DNA of 64,000 nucleotides, from positions 3,906,501 through 3,970,500 of the forward strand of contig JAKNDB010000068.1 in assembly GCA_024305405.1 (NCBI GenBank), read 5' to 3'. Source of the DNA: Dirofilaria immitis. Its lineage: Eukaryota; Nematoda; Chromadorea; Rhabditida; Onchocercidae. A program made the translations under genes and the position numbers. The notes under the pieces are model-generated. The model was not told the DNA's origin. It saw only the letters and a program-made list of their open reading frames with translations, and made no database searches. Of the stretch, positions 13,661 to 27,243 are shown one piece after another (position 1 is the stretch's first letter; every line of letters begins with the position of its first letter).

Positions 13661-13666
13661 AATAAA
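13661..13666 (+). terminator. Poly(A) signal AATAAA
   Basis: A canonical AATAAA lies 27 bases after the stop of the unknown gene ending at 13634, which fits a nematode 3' end. Confidence 0.5.
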
Positions 13667-14733
13667 AAAAACTTGACTGAGTGAGATGGCTACACGTAAC
13701 ACATAGAAATGCTCTGTGATTTAGTGAAATGCTATACGTAACGTATACAATGCTCTATGGAATTGCAAAATATTTATTGTATGAAACAGAACAGAATAGA
13801 ATAGGTATGGGAAATGTTTTTTAATTTTGATATTTTAGGTTTCACTATTGTAAGTAAATAGAATTACGCTACTATCATTTTATAATTTCTTTTACTATAT
13901 CAAATGCTAAAGAAATGTTTACGTATTATACAGAATAAATAATTTTTCTCTAAATATGCGTTAAAACGAATCAACCATTCAGCAGACGCTTGTATATTTC
14001 ATGGAACACGTGTTATACTTACTGTAAAATAAATGGGTGGTGATAATTATATCATCTTCGTGAATCTCGTCTCATATAAAATTTAATAAAATTTCAATAA
14101 GACGCAAAAGTAATTTTAAGGGTGAAATAACTAGAAGAAATAATAACATAGTTGAGAAGACAATAAGCAAGAAACTTGGACAACTAACTAAATGAAAATT
14201 TCAATAACTAAAGTTACAAGCTGTTGGTGATCGTTTTGATAGAACCGTTTATCAGGCACAATAAAACATAAGTATGATATCAATAGAAAAGTTCTTATAA
14301 ATTTAGTATAATAACGTATATATAGTGAGAAAAGATATAAGAATTACAGTCACGACAACAAAATCGGTCGCGGAGGTCAATGTGAGGTTAATAGATGTCT
14401 TCCAGAAGACAATATGAGGAAAATACGTACTGCATATCATACACATAAATCAATACAAAATGCAATTGGGTATAACCAGGATTTCAGGAATGTGATTATA
14501 GTAATAAAGTGCACTCTTCCAAAAGGAAGAAATATATATATATAAAAATAAAATTTTTCTTAAATTTTATAAGAGCAAGAATTGATTCCAAGGACAAATT
14601 ATAACACACTTAAATCGGAAATTGCAAATTGCAAATAAAATGGATTTTCAAAACATGAAACATTCTCGATTCTGAATAAAAATTTCGAAAAAGTTCATTT
14701 TCTTAACATTTTCTACACAATATTTAAACAAAT

Positions 14734-17700
14734 TTAAACTTTTGGTGATTCATGTGATAGTCGTTCAATATCGTTGAAACGCACTGCTGTGCCTCCTCCA
14801 GAAGTCGGAATACATTCACCCTAAAAATAAAAATTTCATTAGTCGATTTGATGCATAATTCTTAACCAATATTAGAAAATATATGTATTCTAAACTGTCT
14901 TGATGACTAATCGTTATGTTTCAAGTGTTCAGTCTTAAATCCTATATTTCTTTGAAATTCACAGATTCAAAACAATGCCTTAACGACGTGTGTAGTGAGG
15001 CAGCCTTTTTGATCAACCTCTTGATGTGTCAGCACATAATCAGAGCATTTTTTCAGTTCCTCCGCACTTAATTTATTCGTGGTTTTAGAAAATTTCGGCA
15101 TTCGTGGCTGCATGATAGTTCCTTCTGGAATGCGATTTCGAGGCTGATGATCAATCACTCTACAGTTCGCACTTTTGGATCGCCTGTGAAATCGTGAATT
15201 ATAATAACCAGTGCGTGTTTTTGTTGAAGTCTGGAAGCAAACGTTATTTATTAGATCATATTATCGTAAATGTTATAAATATTTCACTCTTGAACTTAAA
15301 TCTGTTCACTGGAATCTCTTTTATAGTCCAATCACTGAAATTAACATTTCTAAAATATTTTTTGATTAACTTACATTTTGATTCGCAGCTCGTGCTTCCC
15401 ACTTCTGTCTTGCAAGAGCAACACGATGGGGTGTCGATAATTCTTCATTCTTTATGATCTTAAAAATGAATCTTACACAATACTATCATTCTTAAAGATA
15501 CATAGTATTTTAAATTGCTTTGAGAACAACTTACAAAATTTCTGGAATTAATAACGATTCTTTGAAATGAGGAATTACTTATAATGTTTAAGCTTAATTT
15601 TAGAAAAAGAAACCTTAAATTCCCTTAGCAGCGTCACAATCTGTCACCAAAGTAAAATGATAAAGATTTGAAATCCAATTATAAATGAGAAAGCTAACCT
15701 TGTCATCACTGATTAAATCAACTTCATCTGCTACGGCTGCATTATGAATATTTTCAATGCTTTTGAAACGTTTAGTTGATGAACAAACAAGTGGCCTTTC
15801 ACATATTTCGCGCACCTTAAAATCCAACCACTTATGAAAATTGGAATTAGCATGGAAAAAATTCCAATAAATAGTTAATTTTTCTTTCAAACGACTAACC
15901 TGATGAAGTGTTTTATCCTTTTTACGAAGTTGTTCCTGATACAATCTTTCACGCCGTCTATGCTCCTCTTCTTGATTTAACTTGTCGTTTTCTTCTGATT
16001 CACAATGCTCCAAACGTTGGCGTAAAGTCAAGTTTTCACGCTATAATGTGTAATGAATCAGCTTGAAAACTTAATTTAGATAAAATTATATCGAACAGAT
16101 AGAGAAAAGTGAAATTTTACTCGCATCTGCTTCAGTTTATGTGTCAGTGCTGATAAAAGACGTTCCGTTTCATCCTTTTCCGCTTCAAGTTCTTCAATGC
16201 GCATTTCTTGCAAATCAACAGTACACAAAGCTCGCTGCAACTGTTGCTCCACTTCAATCACTGTAGGATAAATATTTATTTTTGGCATTTATCTAACTTT
16301 GTTGCAAAGAAAACATTAAATTGCAATACAGAGATTCCCTGCAAGAAGGGAAATATAGTTCGAGCCTGTTTCTAATATGACCATAAGTAGCTCCTCCAAA
16401 AATTTCGCTAATACAATGATTTAGAGATCGTTTCAATATAACATTGATATTTTGTCGTGAGAGAAATGCACGAAAAAAAGAAGTTTAGAAAACAAAAATT
16501 AAATGCATACAAAGGAACTTGAAAACTCACCTTTATGTTCAAACGTTGTTTGCAAAGAATTATATTCTTGTGCAATATGTTGATAATAATTGCGTAACCG
16601 TGCTATCGACTCTGAATCTCCCGAACCAGAAATATTGAAAGGTGGTGGCGGTGGAAAGGATAAAACCTCTTTGTTCTGAAGACAAAAGCGATTTCGAGTT
16701 TTTCTTTGCATTTCGAAAACTTGTTATCAGATGATATAAAAATGACAAATAAAGCAAATAACTAACTGAGATATGTATGGGACCTAATTCGTGCAACCAT
16801 TTCAGAAAATTACGACGACTGACTGGAAAACCAGATTCAGAAGGTGGCATAACTTCATTTCCTTCCGAAACTACAATATCCTTTGACAGCTGCGCAAAAT
16901 TTAATACGCCCTAAATACAAAAAAGCTTAACCTGGAATTACAATATGAGAAAAAGCATGATAGCATAAGAAAACAGGGCGTAGTAAGCTACTTACTTGAT
17001 TTTCATTGAAATCTTCCGGTTTTGGATTCAGACAAATAATCATGCGCACTTTTCCAGTTCCTTCGAAAAAGTTTTTAAATAGATGTGTTATTTTTGATTC
17101 CCTATACGAAACTGCACCTGCTTTATCACGTAACTGATTATCCCTATAAATGTATTTATTTATACTAAAATACATTTACAGTTGCTTTTATCTCTCACAT
17201 TTTAATGAAAACACTATTCTCGAACTCTGCGATGGAAATATTACGAAGGACGTATTCGTTGGATTTATACAATACTTCTGGAACGATATTCGAGCACCAT
17301 ATAAAAGAATGATTTTTGGAATTTCCAATCTAATGATTCCAGATATTGAATATTTAAGCTAGTGTTAATGATAGAAGAAAAAGCAAAAGTTCCGAAAGCT
17401 AAAATTTTGTTTTGTGAGAACTTGTCACTTACCGTAACTTCTCAAAACACTGGCGAAGAACTGAAAGTCCTTGATTTATTTTGCTGCTTTCAATAAGACG
17501 CGCTCCCTCATTGCCTGTTCTTTTGTTCGTTCCGATCCAGCCAAATCAACTAATGATAACTGGCTAATATATATCTATGAAAAATATTTGATTTATTCCA
17601 ATAATTTCAAAACTCAATTTCTTTATATAAATAGATTCCATTAATGGATAAATACCTTAGTAGGATCTGAATCAGGGTAACATGTATCTGGGAGACAAGG

Positions 17701-19901
17701 TGCCATTACCACACGAATATTAAATATGGAGTGTGAACGACTGCTCTGCTTGTTTAGTAATGTATCACCGACACGTCGTCTTTCTTGTCCTGCAAAAAGA
17801 AAATCACTATTATTAAGATTATTTGAACATTCAGCAAGGAATGTTTTGAGATATTCTTTAGATAAAGATGCAATTAAATTAGACGTACTATTAATTATTT
17901 TATTCCTGCAGCATACTACAATAGACTTTTTCTACCATAATAATTAAACTATCATAATTAAAACGAAATCCAAAAAGGACGAGAAAAGATAGATCTTTGA
18001 AAAACACATGAGTCGTTGCGTTTTAATACTGCATACGTTCACAGAAATTTTTGGAGTGAAGAATTGGATTCGATAGACAGATCTCTAATAATTTTATGCC
18101 AGTTGAATAACTGCTTATACACGCTTACACATGTATATATAATGTATACATCTATAGAATATAAGAATACAATCTAATTAAGAATGTTTACCTCGATAGA
18201 ATTGTTCCAATGCTTCATCGCTTGAATCAACTTCAACTTCAGTAGCATTACCTACGTAAAATATATTATTGGCCCTGAGTTTGATATCCTTACCAGACAC
18301 TGTCCTAAAAATTGATAAATTGAAATCACTGTTCATTATTAACTAGGTCAACAAAACAACAATGCTTATTGACTTCAAGCTTCCAAATCCTGGTAAACAT
18401 AGTTATTTTCATATATACAACATTATTTTCTGCCGTTTCTTTTCATTATACTGAAATAAAGGAAATAATAAGCAAAACCTCATCAGCATACTGTGAAAAA
18501 TCAAAACTTACTTAGTACCATCAGCTTTAATGACGGGTTCTTCAAGAAGATCATAACAAACTTCATTGTAAATTTCGATATAGGAAACAAATACTGCACA
18601 CGCCAAATCAGGGTTAGCACCACTAACCTAAATCGTTTCATTCGATTTGATCTTTAGGCCACAATAACAAAAAATGCATTAAAACACTTTATGTTATGAT
18701 TAGATTATAAAAATACAAAAAAAATCATCACCCTTCGACGTTCGACATAACGATTTGTTAATTCTATTTCATTGTCAGAGCGCTCGAGCTCCAAGCGTCG
18801 TCGGGCAATTGCGGACTCAAACTCGTCACGCACAGTAAAACCATTACGTCCATCGGGTTTGAAAACACATTTATCCACGCGATTAATTAACGAATTAAAT
18901 ATAACATCAAGAGTACGTGGAAGAATTCCAATCGACTCTTCCTGTAAAAATCACTTAGAAAATATATTATCAGCTTTTTTTTCTTTTACCAAAATTAAAT
19001 CTCTCGACATTTAAACTACATGTTAAGTTAGAGAGAACATTACAATGCAAAGTTCAACATGTACTGATGTCTTAATAACATAAGAATATTATAGAGAATT
19101 TCATGTTTGTAAAAAAAAATCAAAGCAATTAATGCACCTCTGTGTTTCCAGTCATTGTGTAAGTTTTACCACTTCCAGTAACTCCATAAGTAAAAAGTAA
19201 TGAATTCTTTCCACGGATTAAATTTTCTATTAAATCCAAAGCAGTGCGTTCAAATACGACTCGCTGGCTATCAGTGTCGTCAAAGACATATGAAAATTTG
19301 AAGGTAGTTTCCAACTGCAAACCAATTAATTATTCAGCTAAAATTCAATAATATAACATATCTAAAATATCTATGAATAGAAAAAATAATAATTTAGCAA
19401 ACTGTCATATTACAACTTGATATGCTAATGAAATTTTGAGACACTAAAATTATATTATTCTCATTTCAGCGAAATGAATAAAGAAATCTCTTTTACCTGC
19501 ATTCCATTTCTGGACTGTATGGAAGTAGGTTGCACAAATCGAACATGCTCATCATCTATTGGTATCAAACAAGGATCAGTCCCTTCATACGGACATAAAC
19601 GGCAAACTACTTCTACATTTTCTTTATTATCTGTTCGTTTACCACCTCTCCGTGATGGCGTGCCAGCACGTCTAGAACATTGAACTGATCAGTCATAATG
19701 AACAAAAATTCACTTGAGAATTTCTTTTAGCTTCTCGTTTATGGAGAACAAATGAATTTTCCTAAAAACACCCATTTTTGAGCATTTTAAGGGTGTCACA
19801 AAGACATCTGTTTTTCTTTTCCCACTTCCCTCTAACTGACATCAGGTAAAATCTGGAACTTCAGCAAATGATTAAGAAACATACTTCCGTGAGCTTGACA
19901 T
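14734..19901 (-). CDS. zen-4: ZEN-4 / KIF23 (MKLP1) kinesin-6, centralspindlin motor
   Basis: This plus-end kinesin bundles antiparallel microtubules at the midzone with CYK-4/MgcRacGAP during cytokinesis. I trace 17 exons: 19885-19901, 19497-19671, 19138-19314, 18732-18941, 18512-18627, 18192-18304, 17656-17789, 17433-17574, 16996-17143, 16767-16910, 16531-16675, 16121-16260, 15900-16040, 15699-15815, 15375-15458, 14979-15230 and 14734-14820. All junctions agree in phase and give about 780 aa, close to my recollection of worm ZEN-4. Visible motifs are the P-loop GVTGSGKTYTM, switch I SSRSHS, switch II DLAGSE, the VSYRESKITHLFKNFFEGTG block, the long kinesin-6 insert in loop 6, a coiled coil (exons 12-13), and the MKLP1 C-terminal block with GGGTAVRFNDIERL before the stop. 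The first coding exon holds only five codons. Exon 17433-17574 is one base short just after DLAGSERTK. The last intron may use a GC donor. Confidence 0.97.
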
Positions 19902-20399
19902 TTAGCTCGAGAACTTTCGATGTTTTAGACTGCTTGATGAGAAACGCCTGCCTGGAAAATACATTTGAACAATATTTCTCAATTTCAAGATGATAAAACC
20001 CGCAATTCTATCCATTATTATTCTTTATAAATATTATCCTGTCATCTCACATACCAAAACTACTATGATATAGCACTGCAATGACATTTCATTATAGACA
20101 GAGATACATTATTATTTCTATCAATTATATTTAAAAAAATGCCTTCAAGTACCATGCCTCTTTACACTGCCGCATTTATATGGTTATTCAATCATTCGTG
20201 ATAATAGCTATTGAACGATTAATCATTTTAAAAGATATAAATGTGGAATTCCCACGAGAAAATATGAATATACATGAATATAAACAAATAAATAAAATAT
20301 ATGTGAGCAACTTAAAAACAAGTAATAACAATATATTTTATAAATTTTACTACCAATTTAAAAAAATACTATAGTAATACCTCTCAACGTAACTCACTG

Positions 20400-22860
20400 C
20401 TTCATTTCCCTAACAAAAGCAAAAAAGAGCAAAAGTTAGATGTATGTGTGTGTCAATATTTTACGTAATGTAATATACTTCACGCAGCGTAAAACGTGTG
20501 CATCTTTCCGTCGCCTACATTCTTGCGCACAACCAATTGCAATCCTCCGTACAATAAATTTGAATCTCCAGTTCTAGCGCTCAGTACCGTAGCTACCCTC
20601 ACTATTGGTCAAAATTTCGTTGCGAAACCAATTCGATTCAAATAATCTGAAAAATAATGAACGATGTCGAATCATTTGAGATATCAATATCGTGAAAGGT
20701 TTATTTTGTGATATTGAGAAATTGGAAATTTGGATAGAGATTTGTTAATTAATGAAGTTTTATTGCGAATAATTTTAATTTTATTCATTGGCTGAATTGG
20801 TTGAGAAAAATCGATAATACAATTGATAGTTTGAACTTCCATGCTAATTGTCGGAAGATTGATCTGAGGCTTATTAATATTGGAAATGACCAGATTTGAA
20901 TTTGTCAATGTCACTAATATATAAAGATATCAAAATAGTAGAAGAAAAAAATAGAATGTATCTCCCAAACCAATAACTTCTCTTTTATAGTGATGATTTG
21001 CAATCCTTTAAGCTTTGTCCGATGATCTGATAGATTGATAGATGAAAATCTGTTTGATCACAGTGCTACTTGAAGCACATTTTATTCTACATATAAAAAT
21101 TAACCTTTTAAAGGATAATTTCTTATTTTAGTAAATATGAATCGAAATTATACTTGATTATATTGAGATAGATATTTTATAACATAAATATCATGATTAT
21201 TTTCAACATAATTTAAGTATTCTTTCAATATTTTATTCATTTTCCATCTTTATGAATTATTATTTTGAAATGAAATTTTTAATTTTTGAATTTATAGTAG
21301 TTTTTATAACTGTTGCATAAATTATTATTTTATTAATACATTTGAAATAATTTTCATTTTTTACGAGAAATTTTAAATAATATCAAATGAAATGCAAGTA
21401 ATTGAAAAATTTTTTGAATTAAAATATTTTAAGAAATTATTCTACAATTATTTATTCATTATTTATTTTTCTATTAATAATCATTTTGTCAAGGTTAGTT
21501 TTTAGTATGCACTTATTCTTAAGATTTTTAAAGATCCTTATCATTTATCTTAAAAAAAATCTGATCAAACCGATATTTGATAAATATCAATAGATCATTT
21601 TCGTTTTGCAGCTAGTATAAACGCCTAGCTTGAACTAAAGTATTGAAAGATTATTTATATAAAATGAAAATTGAAATTGCAATTATATATCGCATATCAG
21701 TTAGATATCTTTTCAAATAAAATAAATTAAGATATAGCGTATCATCTTTCTATAAAATTAAGATTAATTTAATTACCAATGAATGTTTCTTAAATAAGTA
21801 ATTAAATTAATTTAACAAATATTAAATTCAGTCCATTTATTTTGTGCATTCTAAAAATACTTTTATCACCTGATGCAATGATATTTTAATATAATTTTAC
21901 AATGTTCATCATTTATTTTACGAATGATAATAACTTCATTTGTTAAATATCAGCTTACTTAATACTTTTTTTTAAGATAAGATAAATTTGGAAGATTTAA
22001 TATTCTGTTGCAATTGTAAATGATACGAAATTTAGACAAAATTTATTGCATTTACCTTCTAAATATATTTTATCTTAAAAATACTAATCAAGCTGACATT
22101 TAACAAATCAATGAAGTTATCACCGTTTGATTATATAAGAAAATTTTCCGATCTTTAGTTGCCAAAATGAATTTTAAAAAAAGAAGAATAATTAATATAA
22201 AGCATATTTAATGATTCTAATTTTCCTTTCCTGTAATCTTGCAAAGAAAATGAATACTTCATTCTTTTAACTGAAATTTCATATGCATTTTAGAAGTGGG
22301 GTGATAATGATTGAGTATTGAATTTGTTTAAAAATTAGCGAATGCTATTTTAATATTCGATAAATCCAAGGAAAGAGATATCAAATATGAATTATTAAGT
22401 TTTATGATAATGTGATAATATGGCAATTGCAATTATTTATATATATGTATATATATGTAAAGAGTTATTCAGTATTTTTAATTTATCTTTTTTCTAGAAT
22501 AAAAGGAGAAAGAATTTCATAGAAATAAATAGCTTTCTTTCTTTTTGCAAGTAATAATTTTTATTCAACCATCATTTTTTTTCATTTAATTTATCATTAT
22601 TAGTTAGGAAGAAATTGAAATATGAGAGAGTTAATTTGATTAGCTGATGTAAATGTTGATTTTTTTATTCAATGAATCAATCAATAATTTGATTAGCTGA
22701 TGTAAATATTGATTTTTTTATTCAATGAATCAATCAATAATTTGATTAGCTGATGTAAATATTGATTTTTTTAATTCAGTAAATCAATCAATATTGCTAT
22801 TGTTAGATATAGCGATATTGAATGCTTATTAGGATAAAATGATTCATCGTTAGAATAGTG
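20400..22860. other. Intergenic stretch upstream of zen-4
   Basis: No convincing gene. The first 200 bases (20.4-20.6 kb) are less A+T rich than the surroundings, with several CG dinucleotides (CTTTCCGTCGCC, TTGCGCACAACC), and could hold the zen-4 promoter. The rest is A/T-rich, with a 53-bp tandem repeat near the end. Confidence 0.4.
22632..22790. repeat. 53-bp tandem repeat, three copies
   Basis: TAATTTGATTAGCTGATGTA begins copies at 22632, 22685 and 22738, an exact 53-bp period. The first two copies are nearly identical and the third is slightly diverged. It sits just downstream of the lectin gene. Confidence 0.9.
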
Positions 22861-22864
22861 TTTT

Positions 22865-24589
22865 TCAAATATATTTTAAAGCTAATATTTTATGCGATTG
22901 CTCGTTTTTACAAACAAAATGTGACACAGTTTTACTTTTGCAGTCTTCGGAAATCCAAGAACCATTAGTTAATAGTACTGCACAGTGCTGAGTTGGATTA
23001 CGAAGTAAAAGTTTTGAAAATGATAGAGTTGTACCATCTACCCAATGCCATGTGGTACGTACATTATCATAAGCTAAACCAATCCATACCGATTTCCAAC
23101 CAAAAATGATAACGTACCTGTAATAGATGAAATTTTGATTAGAAAATTTCATAATAAATGTTTTTTCATAAAAGTAAAACTATGAATACTTTTTTTAAAT
23201 GATAATCATTTTCAGAAGTTCATTTTAAATTTTATCAAAATGCTGATTTCATAAGAGATAATAAGTGAATCATTAACATGACTTTTTATCTATCTAATTA
23301 TTCGTTACTCAGATGAATTAAAATAAGTGAAAAATAATTGAAGAAATATGAAATCAAAAAAAAAAGATATTGTTTTAGTTTATGGAAAAAGTGAATTTAC
23401 GTCTATGTTAACGTCTATCCCGTGAAACTTTTAGTATTCTTTAAATTTGAAAAACAATGAAATTTCAATTTCAGATCATACTTTGTAACTCGTAATTTTC
23501 ATCATTCGAATGAATCGATACTAAATCAGATGGTCCTCCATTTTCATTACTATATGAATGACATTTTTCACGTGCACTTTTTTGCGTTAACCTGGTTAAT
23601 TCATCCGTTTCTTCATCAATACTTGCAACATACTGCAAAAATAGGTAATAATAATAATAATAATAGTAAGATCTATATCTTAATAGTAATTCAAAATTAC
23701 TACTAAAATTTCTTGCCTGAATTCCTTCACCATATTAAAATATATTCTATGAAATTATTCAAAAATTTCATACCTTATAACTAATATGGTACTGTCATTT
23801 TCAATGATTGATTATAGAAAGAAATCGGTCCATCCCATTCAAAATCTTGACATACTGAAAATGATAGAAAACTTTTTTTTTTTTTGTTAAGAAGAATGAA
23901 ACTAAGAAGAAAATTAGGATATATAATATGAATTCATTGAAATTAACATTTCTCAGTTGAATGTTTCGATGACAAAAAGTTCGCTGTTATCATAATGATT
24001 GTTCATCGAGCGATGTTCAATGGCAATTGCTGGTTGCTTCGAGATTGATAACGGAAAAAGTATATTTCCTTCGTCTTTTGATTCGGAAATTTGGTTTGGC
24101 CGTACCAAACCTGCTTTCATTTCAGCAATCGCAGTTTTTAGATAATCTGTTGGTAAACAATTTTTCGGCAGATTCAATAAGTTATCAATAGGTGAGGAGG
24201 AAGAGATGACCGAATCGCGCTTCTGTCTATAAAAATCTTAATTAATTTAGACTTAATTTCGTTATAAAAATCAAAAAATTAACTACAATTAAATATTGAT
24301 GTTTAATATTTCAATTGGAATATTAAAAAGAAGTGATCATAGATTTGTTTATTGATCAAATATTCCAACTTAATCATAACTATACTATACCAGAAATAAA
24401 TATATATATCGTCTACCTAGCTAATGGAAAACATTCCATATTTGGTCTAATTGTTGTAGTTGGAGTACGAGGATTATAAGTGGTGATATGTTTTGGTGGT
24501 ATAGTTGTACTTGTTGCTAAACATCCATTACATCGATCTATGAATTCCAAAATATGAAACCAAACAGCTGATAATAAAATATTACGCAT
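22865..24589 (-). CDS. Secreted C-type lectin domain protein
   Basis: Exon 1 (24417-24589) encodes a hydrophobic N-terminus ([17 protein letters not shown]) that looks like a signal peptide, then a Thr/Pro-rich stretch. Exon 2 (about 23953-24226) is a polar linker. Exons 23793-23854, 23482-23632 and 22865-23117 carry the C-type lectin fold: [50 protein letters not shown] and HFVCKNE. The four canonical disulphide cysteines are present. No EPN or QPD calcium/sugar motif is seen and WND is replaced by NGSW, so calcium-dependent sugar binding is doubtful. Nematode lectins of this kind are secreted and often linked to immunity or the cuticle and intestine. The phases of exons 2/3 and 4/5 do not match; exon 4/5 is repaired if one A is missing from CAAA at 23482. 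Domain call is firm, exact model is not. Confidence 0.85.
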
Positions 24590-27243
24590 TATTTCTGATT
24601 TCCTAAAATCAAAAATAAAATAATCAAAGTAAGTTTAAAAATTTTTTGCATTTTCAAAATTTTTGATAATATATTTGAAGCAATGATAGTTATCATAATA
24701 AGATAATATGATGAAATATCTTTATCAAAATTTTTTTAGTTTTTTCTTTTTAGCATTTTTATATATCATATTCTTTTTTAGCATTATTAGAGTTACTAAA
24801 AACCAGTTACCGTGTCACCTTTATAAAATTTAAAATTTATCTGTAAATCTACTTAGCAATCGAGTATTAATTTAAGTCTATAATCTCCAATTAATTGGCA
24901 GATATATCAATAATACCTGCTAATCTATGGTTTTAAATTAATTAGCAAATAATGTCGTACGAATAATATTTATACTACAAATCACAAACAAATGCTTTAA
25001 ATGACAATGAATTAATTTACGATGAATATAGAAGAGGTTATTTCAATTAATTATCTAACACTAGACTAATAATTTAATTATTCTCTTAAAGGAATCGAAC
25101 AGGAACTTATTTCAGGAAACTCAATTATAATTAATCTGGCAATTTAGAGATACCAAAATAAAGATATATTGCATAAAATAATCAGAAACAGTTGTAATTG
25201 CTTAGAAAAGTATCGAAAAAATGAATAAATGATGTAAAGTGTTAGGATCAATTAAATAATAATTTGATGAAATTAACAAATGGTCAAATGACGATTGGCC
25301 TTTTAAGTGATCTGGAATAGATGATGATTTAATTGACCTTTTCAAATATATGAAGATATTTCCTTTTAGAAAAATCATGCATCACTTATTTTGCAACACT
25401 AATTTTTATGTTGATTATTTCTGATATACATTCTTTAAATTCTTTCTAATTTATTCATTTCTCATTTCTATAATTCTATGACATAGCTTATAAAAACATA
25501 CAAATGTTACATTTTTACAATTTCTAATATTTAAAATATTTTTAAATTAAGCCAAAATGTTTGCAAGTTCTGATAACAAAGTTTCATTCGCTTCATTCGC
25601 TACGTCTATATATTTCAATGATAAATAAAGAAAGCATTTATCATCATTTAATAATTTCGCATATCAACATTTCTTAACAAGGAAAAAAAGTTGCTTAGGT
25701 AAAAATCCGCAATATATTCTTGATTATCATGCATCATTCATTTAGTTATTTTTATTATAGCTTATTAACTTTTTTAAAAAAACTTGAATAAATATCATAT
25801 CAGAATTACTTTAGAAAGATAAGCATCATTGGTCGACAATAATTTTCCTCTTAATTTTGTATTAATAAGATTTGATTTTTAAAATTTCATATTTCTTTTA
25901 TTCGTAAAAATGCAAAGTTGTATTTTCTATATTTTATTTTATTTTTTATCAATTCATTCTCCTCAATATTTTATGTGTTTGGGATTTGGCAAGCAATTGA
26001 ATCGTTAGTTCTGAAGATTTTTTCAGTTTCAAATTCAAATTGATAGATAATAATTGACACGTAAATTTGAAATGATATGTTATTAAATTTATTCACTTGT
26101 ACACAATTATTGTTGAAACCTGAGCATATTTTGATTCATTCTTCAGCTTTAAATTTGATAACAGAAAAGACTTAAACTTCCTAATCATTTCATATTAACG
26201 ACACAATATTCTTGATTTGAAGTATTGTGATTCTACCAATGTGTCACTGAAATTGCGAGAAAAAGTAGAAAGAAAATCAGAAATTCAATGCTTCCCTTTG
26301 TGTTGAATTTTGCATGAATGGATATATGTTATACATCCGTATTTTACTGTATAATGTAACATGTCAATTAAAATTGTCTATGAACTGTACTCCTCACACG
26401 CTAATAAAGGACCTACTCTTTACAGAACAATTATACCAAGATCCTTCACTCACGAAAGAAGAAGGTCCTGATCACTAAACCATTATACAGGATGCCCAGC
26501 GACGAGGCCGGTTGTAAACAACAACTCTCTTTTTTCTGTTCTATTTTCTTGAATTATGTCATCATCATTAAGCTTATCTTAATGATATCATTGAAACTAT
26601 ATGATTGATTTTAGTCATTGAGTTCGTTGATGTATTATCATGTTACCGTAATAAAGGTTTAATTATCCAAGTTTGAGGTTCATCCCAAGTGCGAGAAATA
26701 AGAAATTGAGGAAATCTCTGGGACTAGGCAGAAAAAGTCACCCACATCAAGTTTGTCACGATCATAAAAATCGTCGACATTTTGTTACGATCAGAAGGAA
26801 ATCTAGACACCTCAAGAAAATGCACTGCAAGTGTTTAGTCGAAAAATATCTGCTTTCTCATTTATTATTTTTCCACACGAATATAACACTATTTTTATAA
26901 AATTATACAAAATTTGCACAGCGAATAATAATACTAATAATATACAAATTATTTGCACTTTTAAATACAAATGCAAAAATAGCAAATTTTCCTTCTCTAG
27001 ATTCCTAGACCGCCTGAATCTGGTGGTGTATCCATATTTTTATTAGTAAATCTCTCGATTTAAATATTGGTTAAATATAATTCGTACCATAATTTGAAAG
27101 TACAAGGAGAAGAGTCAACTGTTAGTTCAATAAAACAATAAGAACATAACAACAAATTTAATACACAGCAGACAAAAAAATAAGAAATCCTAGCTTAAAT
27201 ACAGGGCAATTTCACCTAAAATTTTTTTTACCGATTCAGTTTT
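24590..27243. other. Intergenic stretch
   Basis: No gene with supporting splice sites or homology. A region at 26.4-26.9 kb is less A+T rich and has a basic open frame on the plus strand (RKSLGLGRKSHPHQ), but it has no ATG and no recognisable family, so I do not call it. Confidence 0.4.

Noticed and set aside
15615..16031. One 138-codon open frame reading through a zen-4 intron
   Set aside because: It merges two real exons (15699-15815 and 15900-16040) through an open intron; GTTAGT donors and family alignment support splicing.
17150..17362. Plus-strand open frame inside zen-4
   Set aside because: Falls within a zen-4 intron on the opposite strand; no splice or family support.
20684..20914. 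76-codon minus-strand open frame upstream of zen-4
   Set aside because: Asn/Ile/Lys-rich with no splice sites, and lies in a gene-free stretch.
26673..26900. Basic plus-strand open frame (RKSLGLGRKSHPHQ) that briefly suggested a ribosomal protein
   Set aside because: It starts without an ATG, matches no ribosomal family I know, and its tail is hydrophobic and random.
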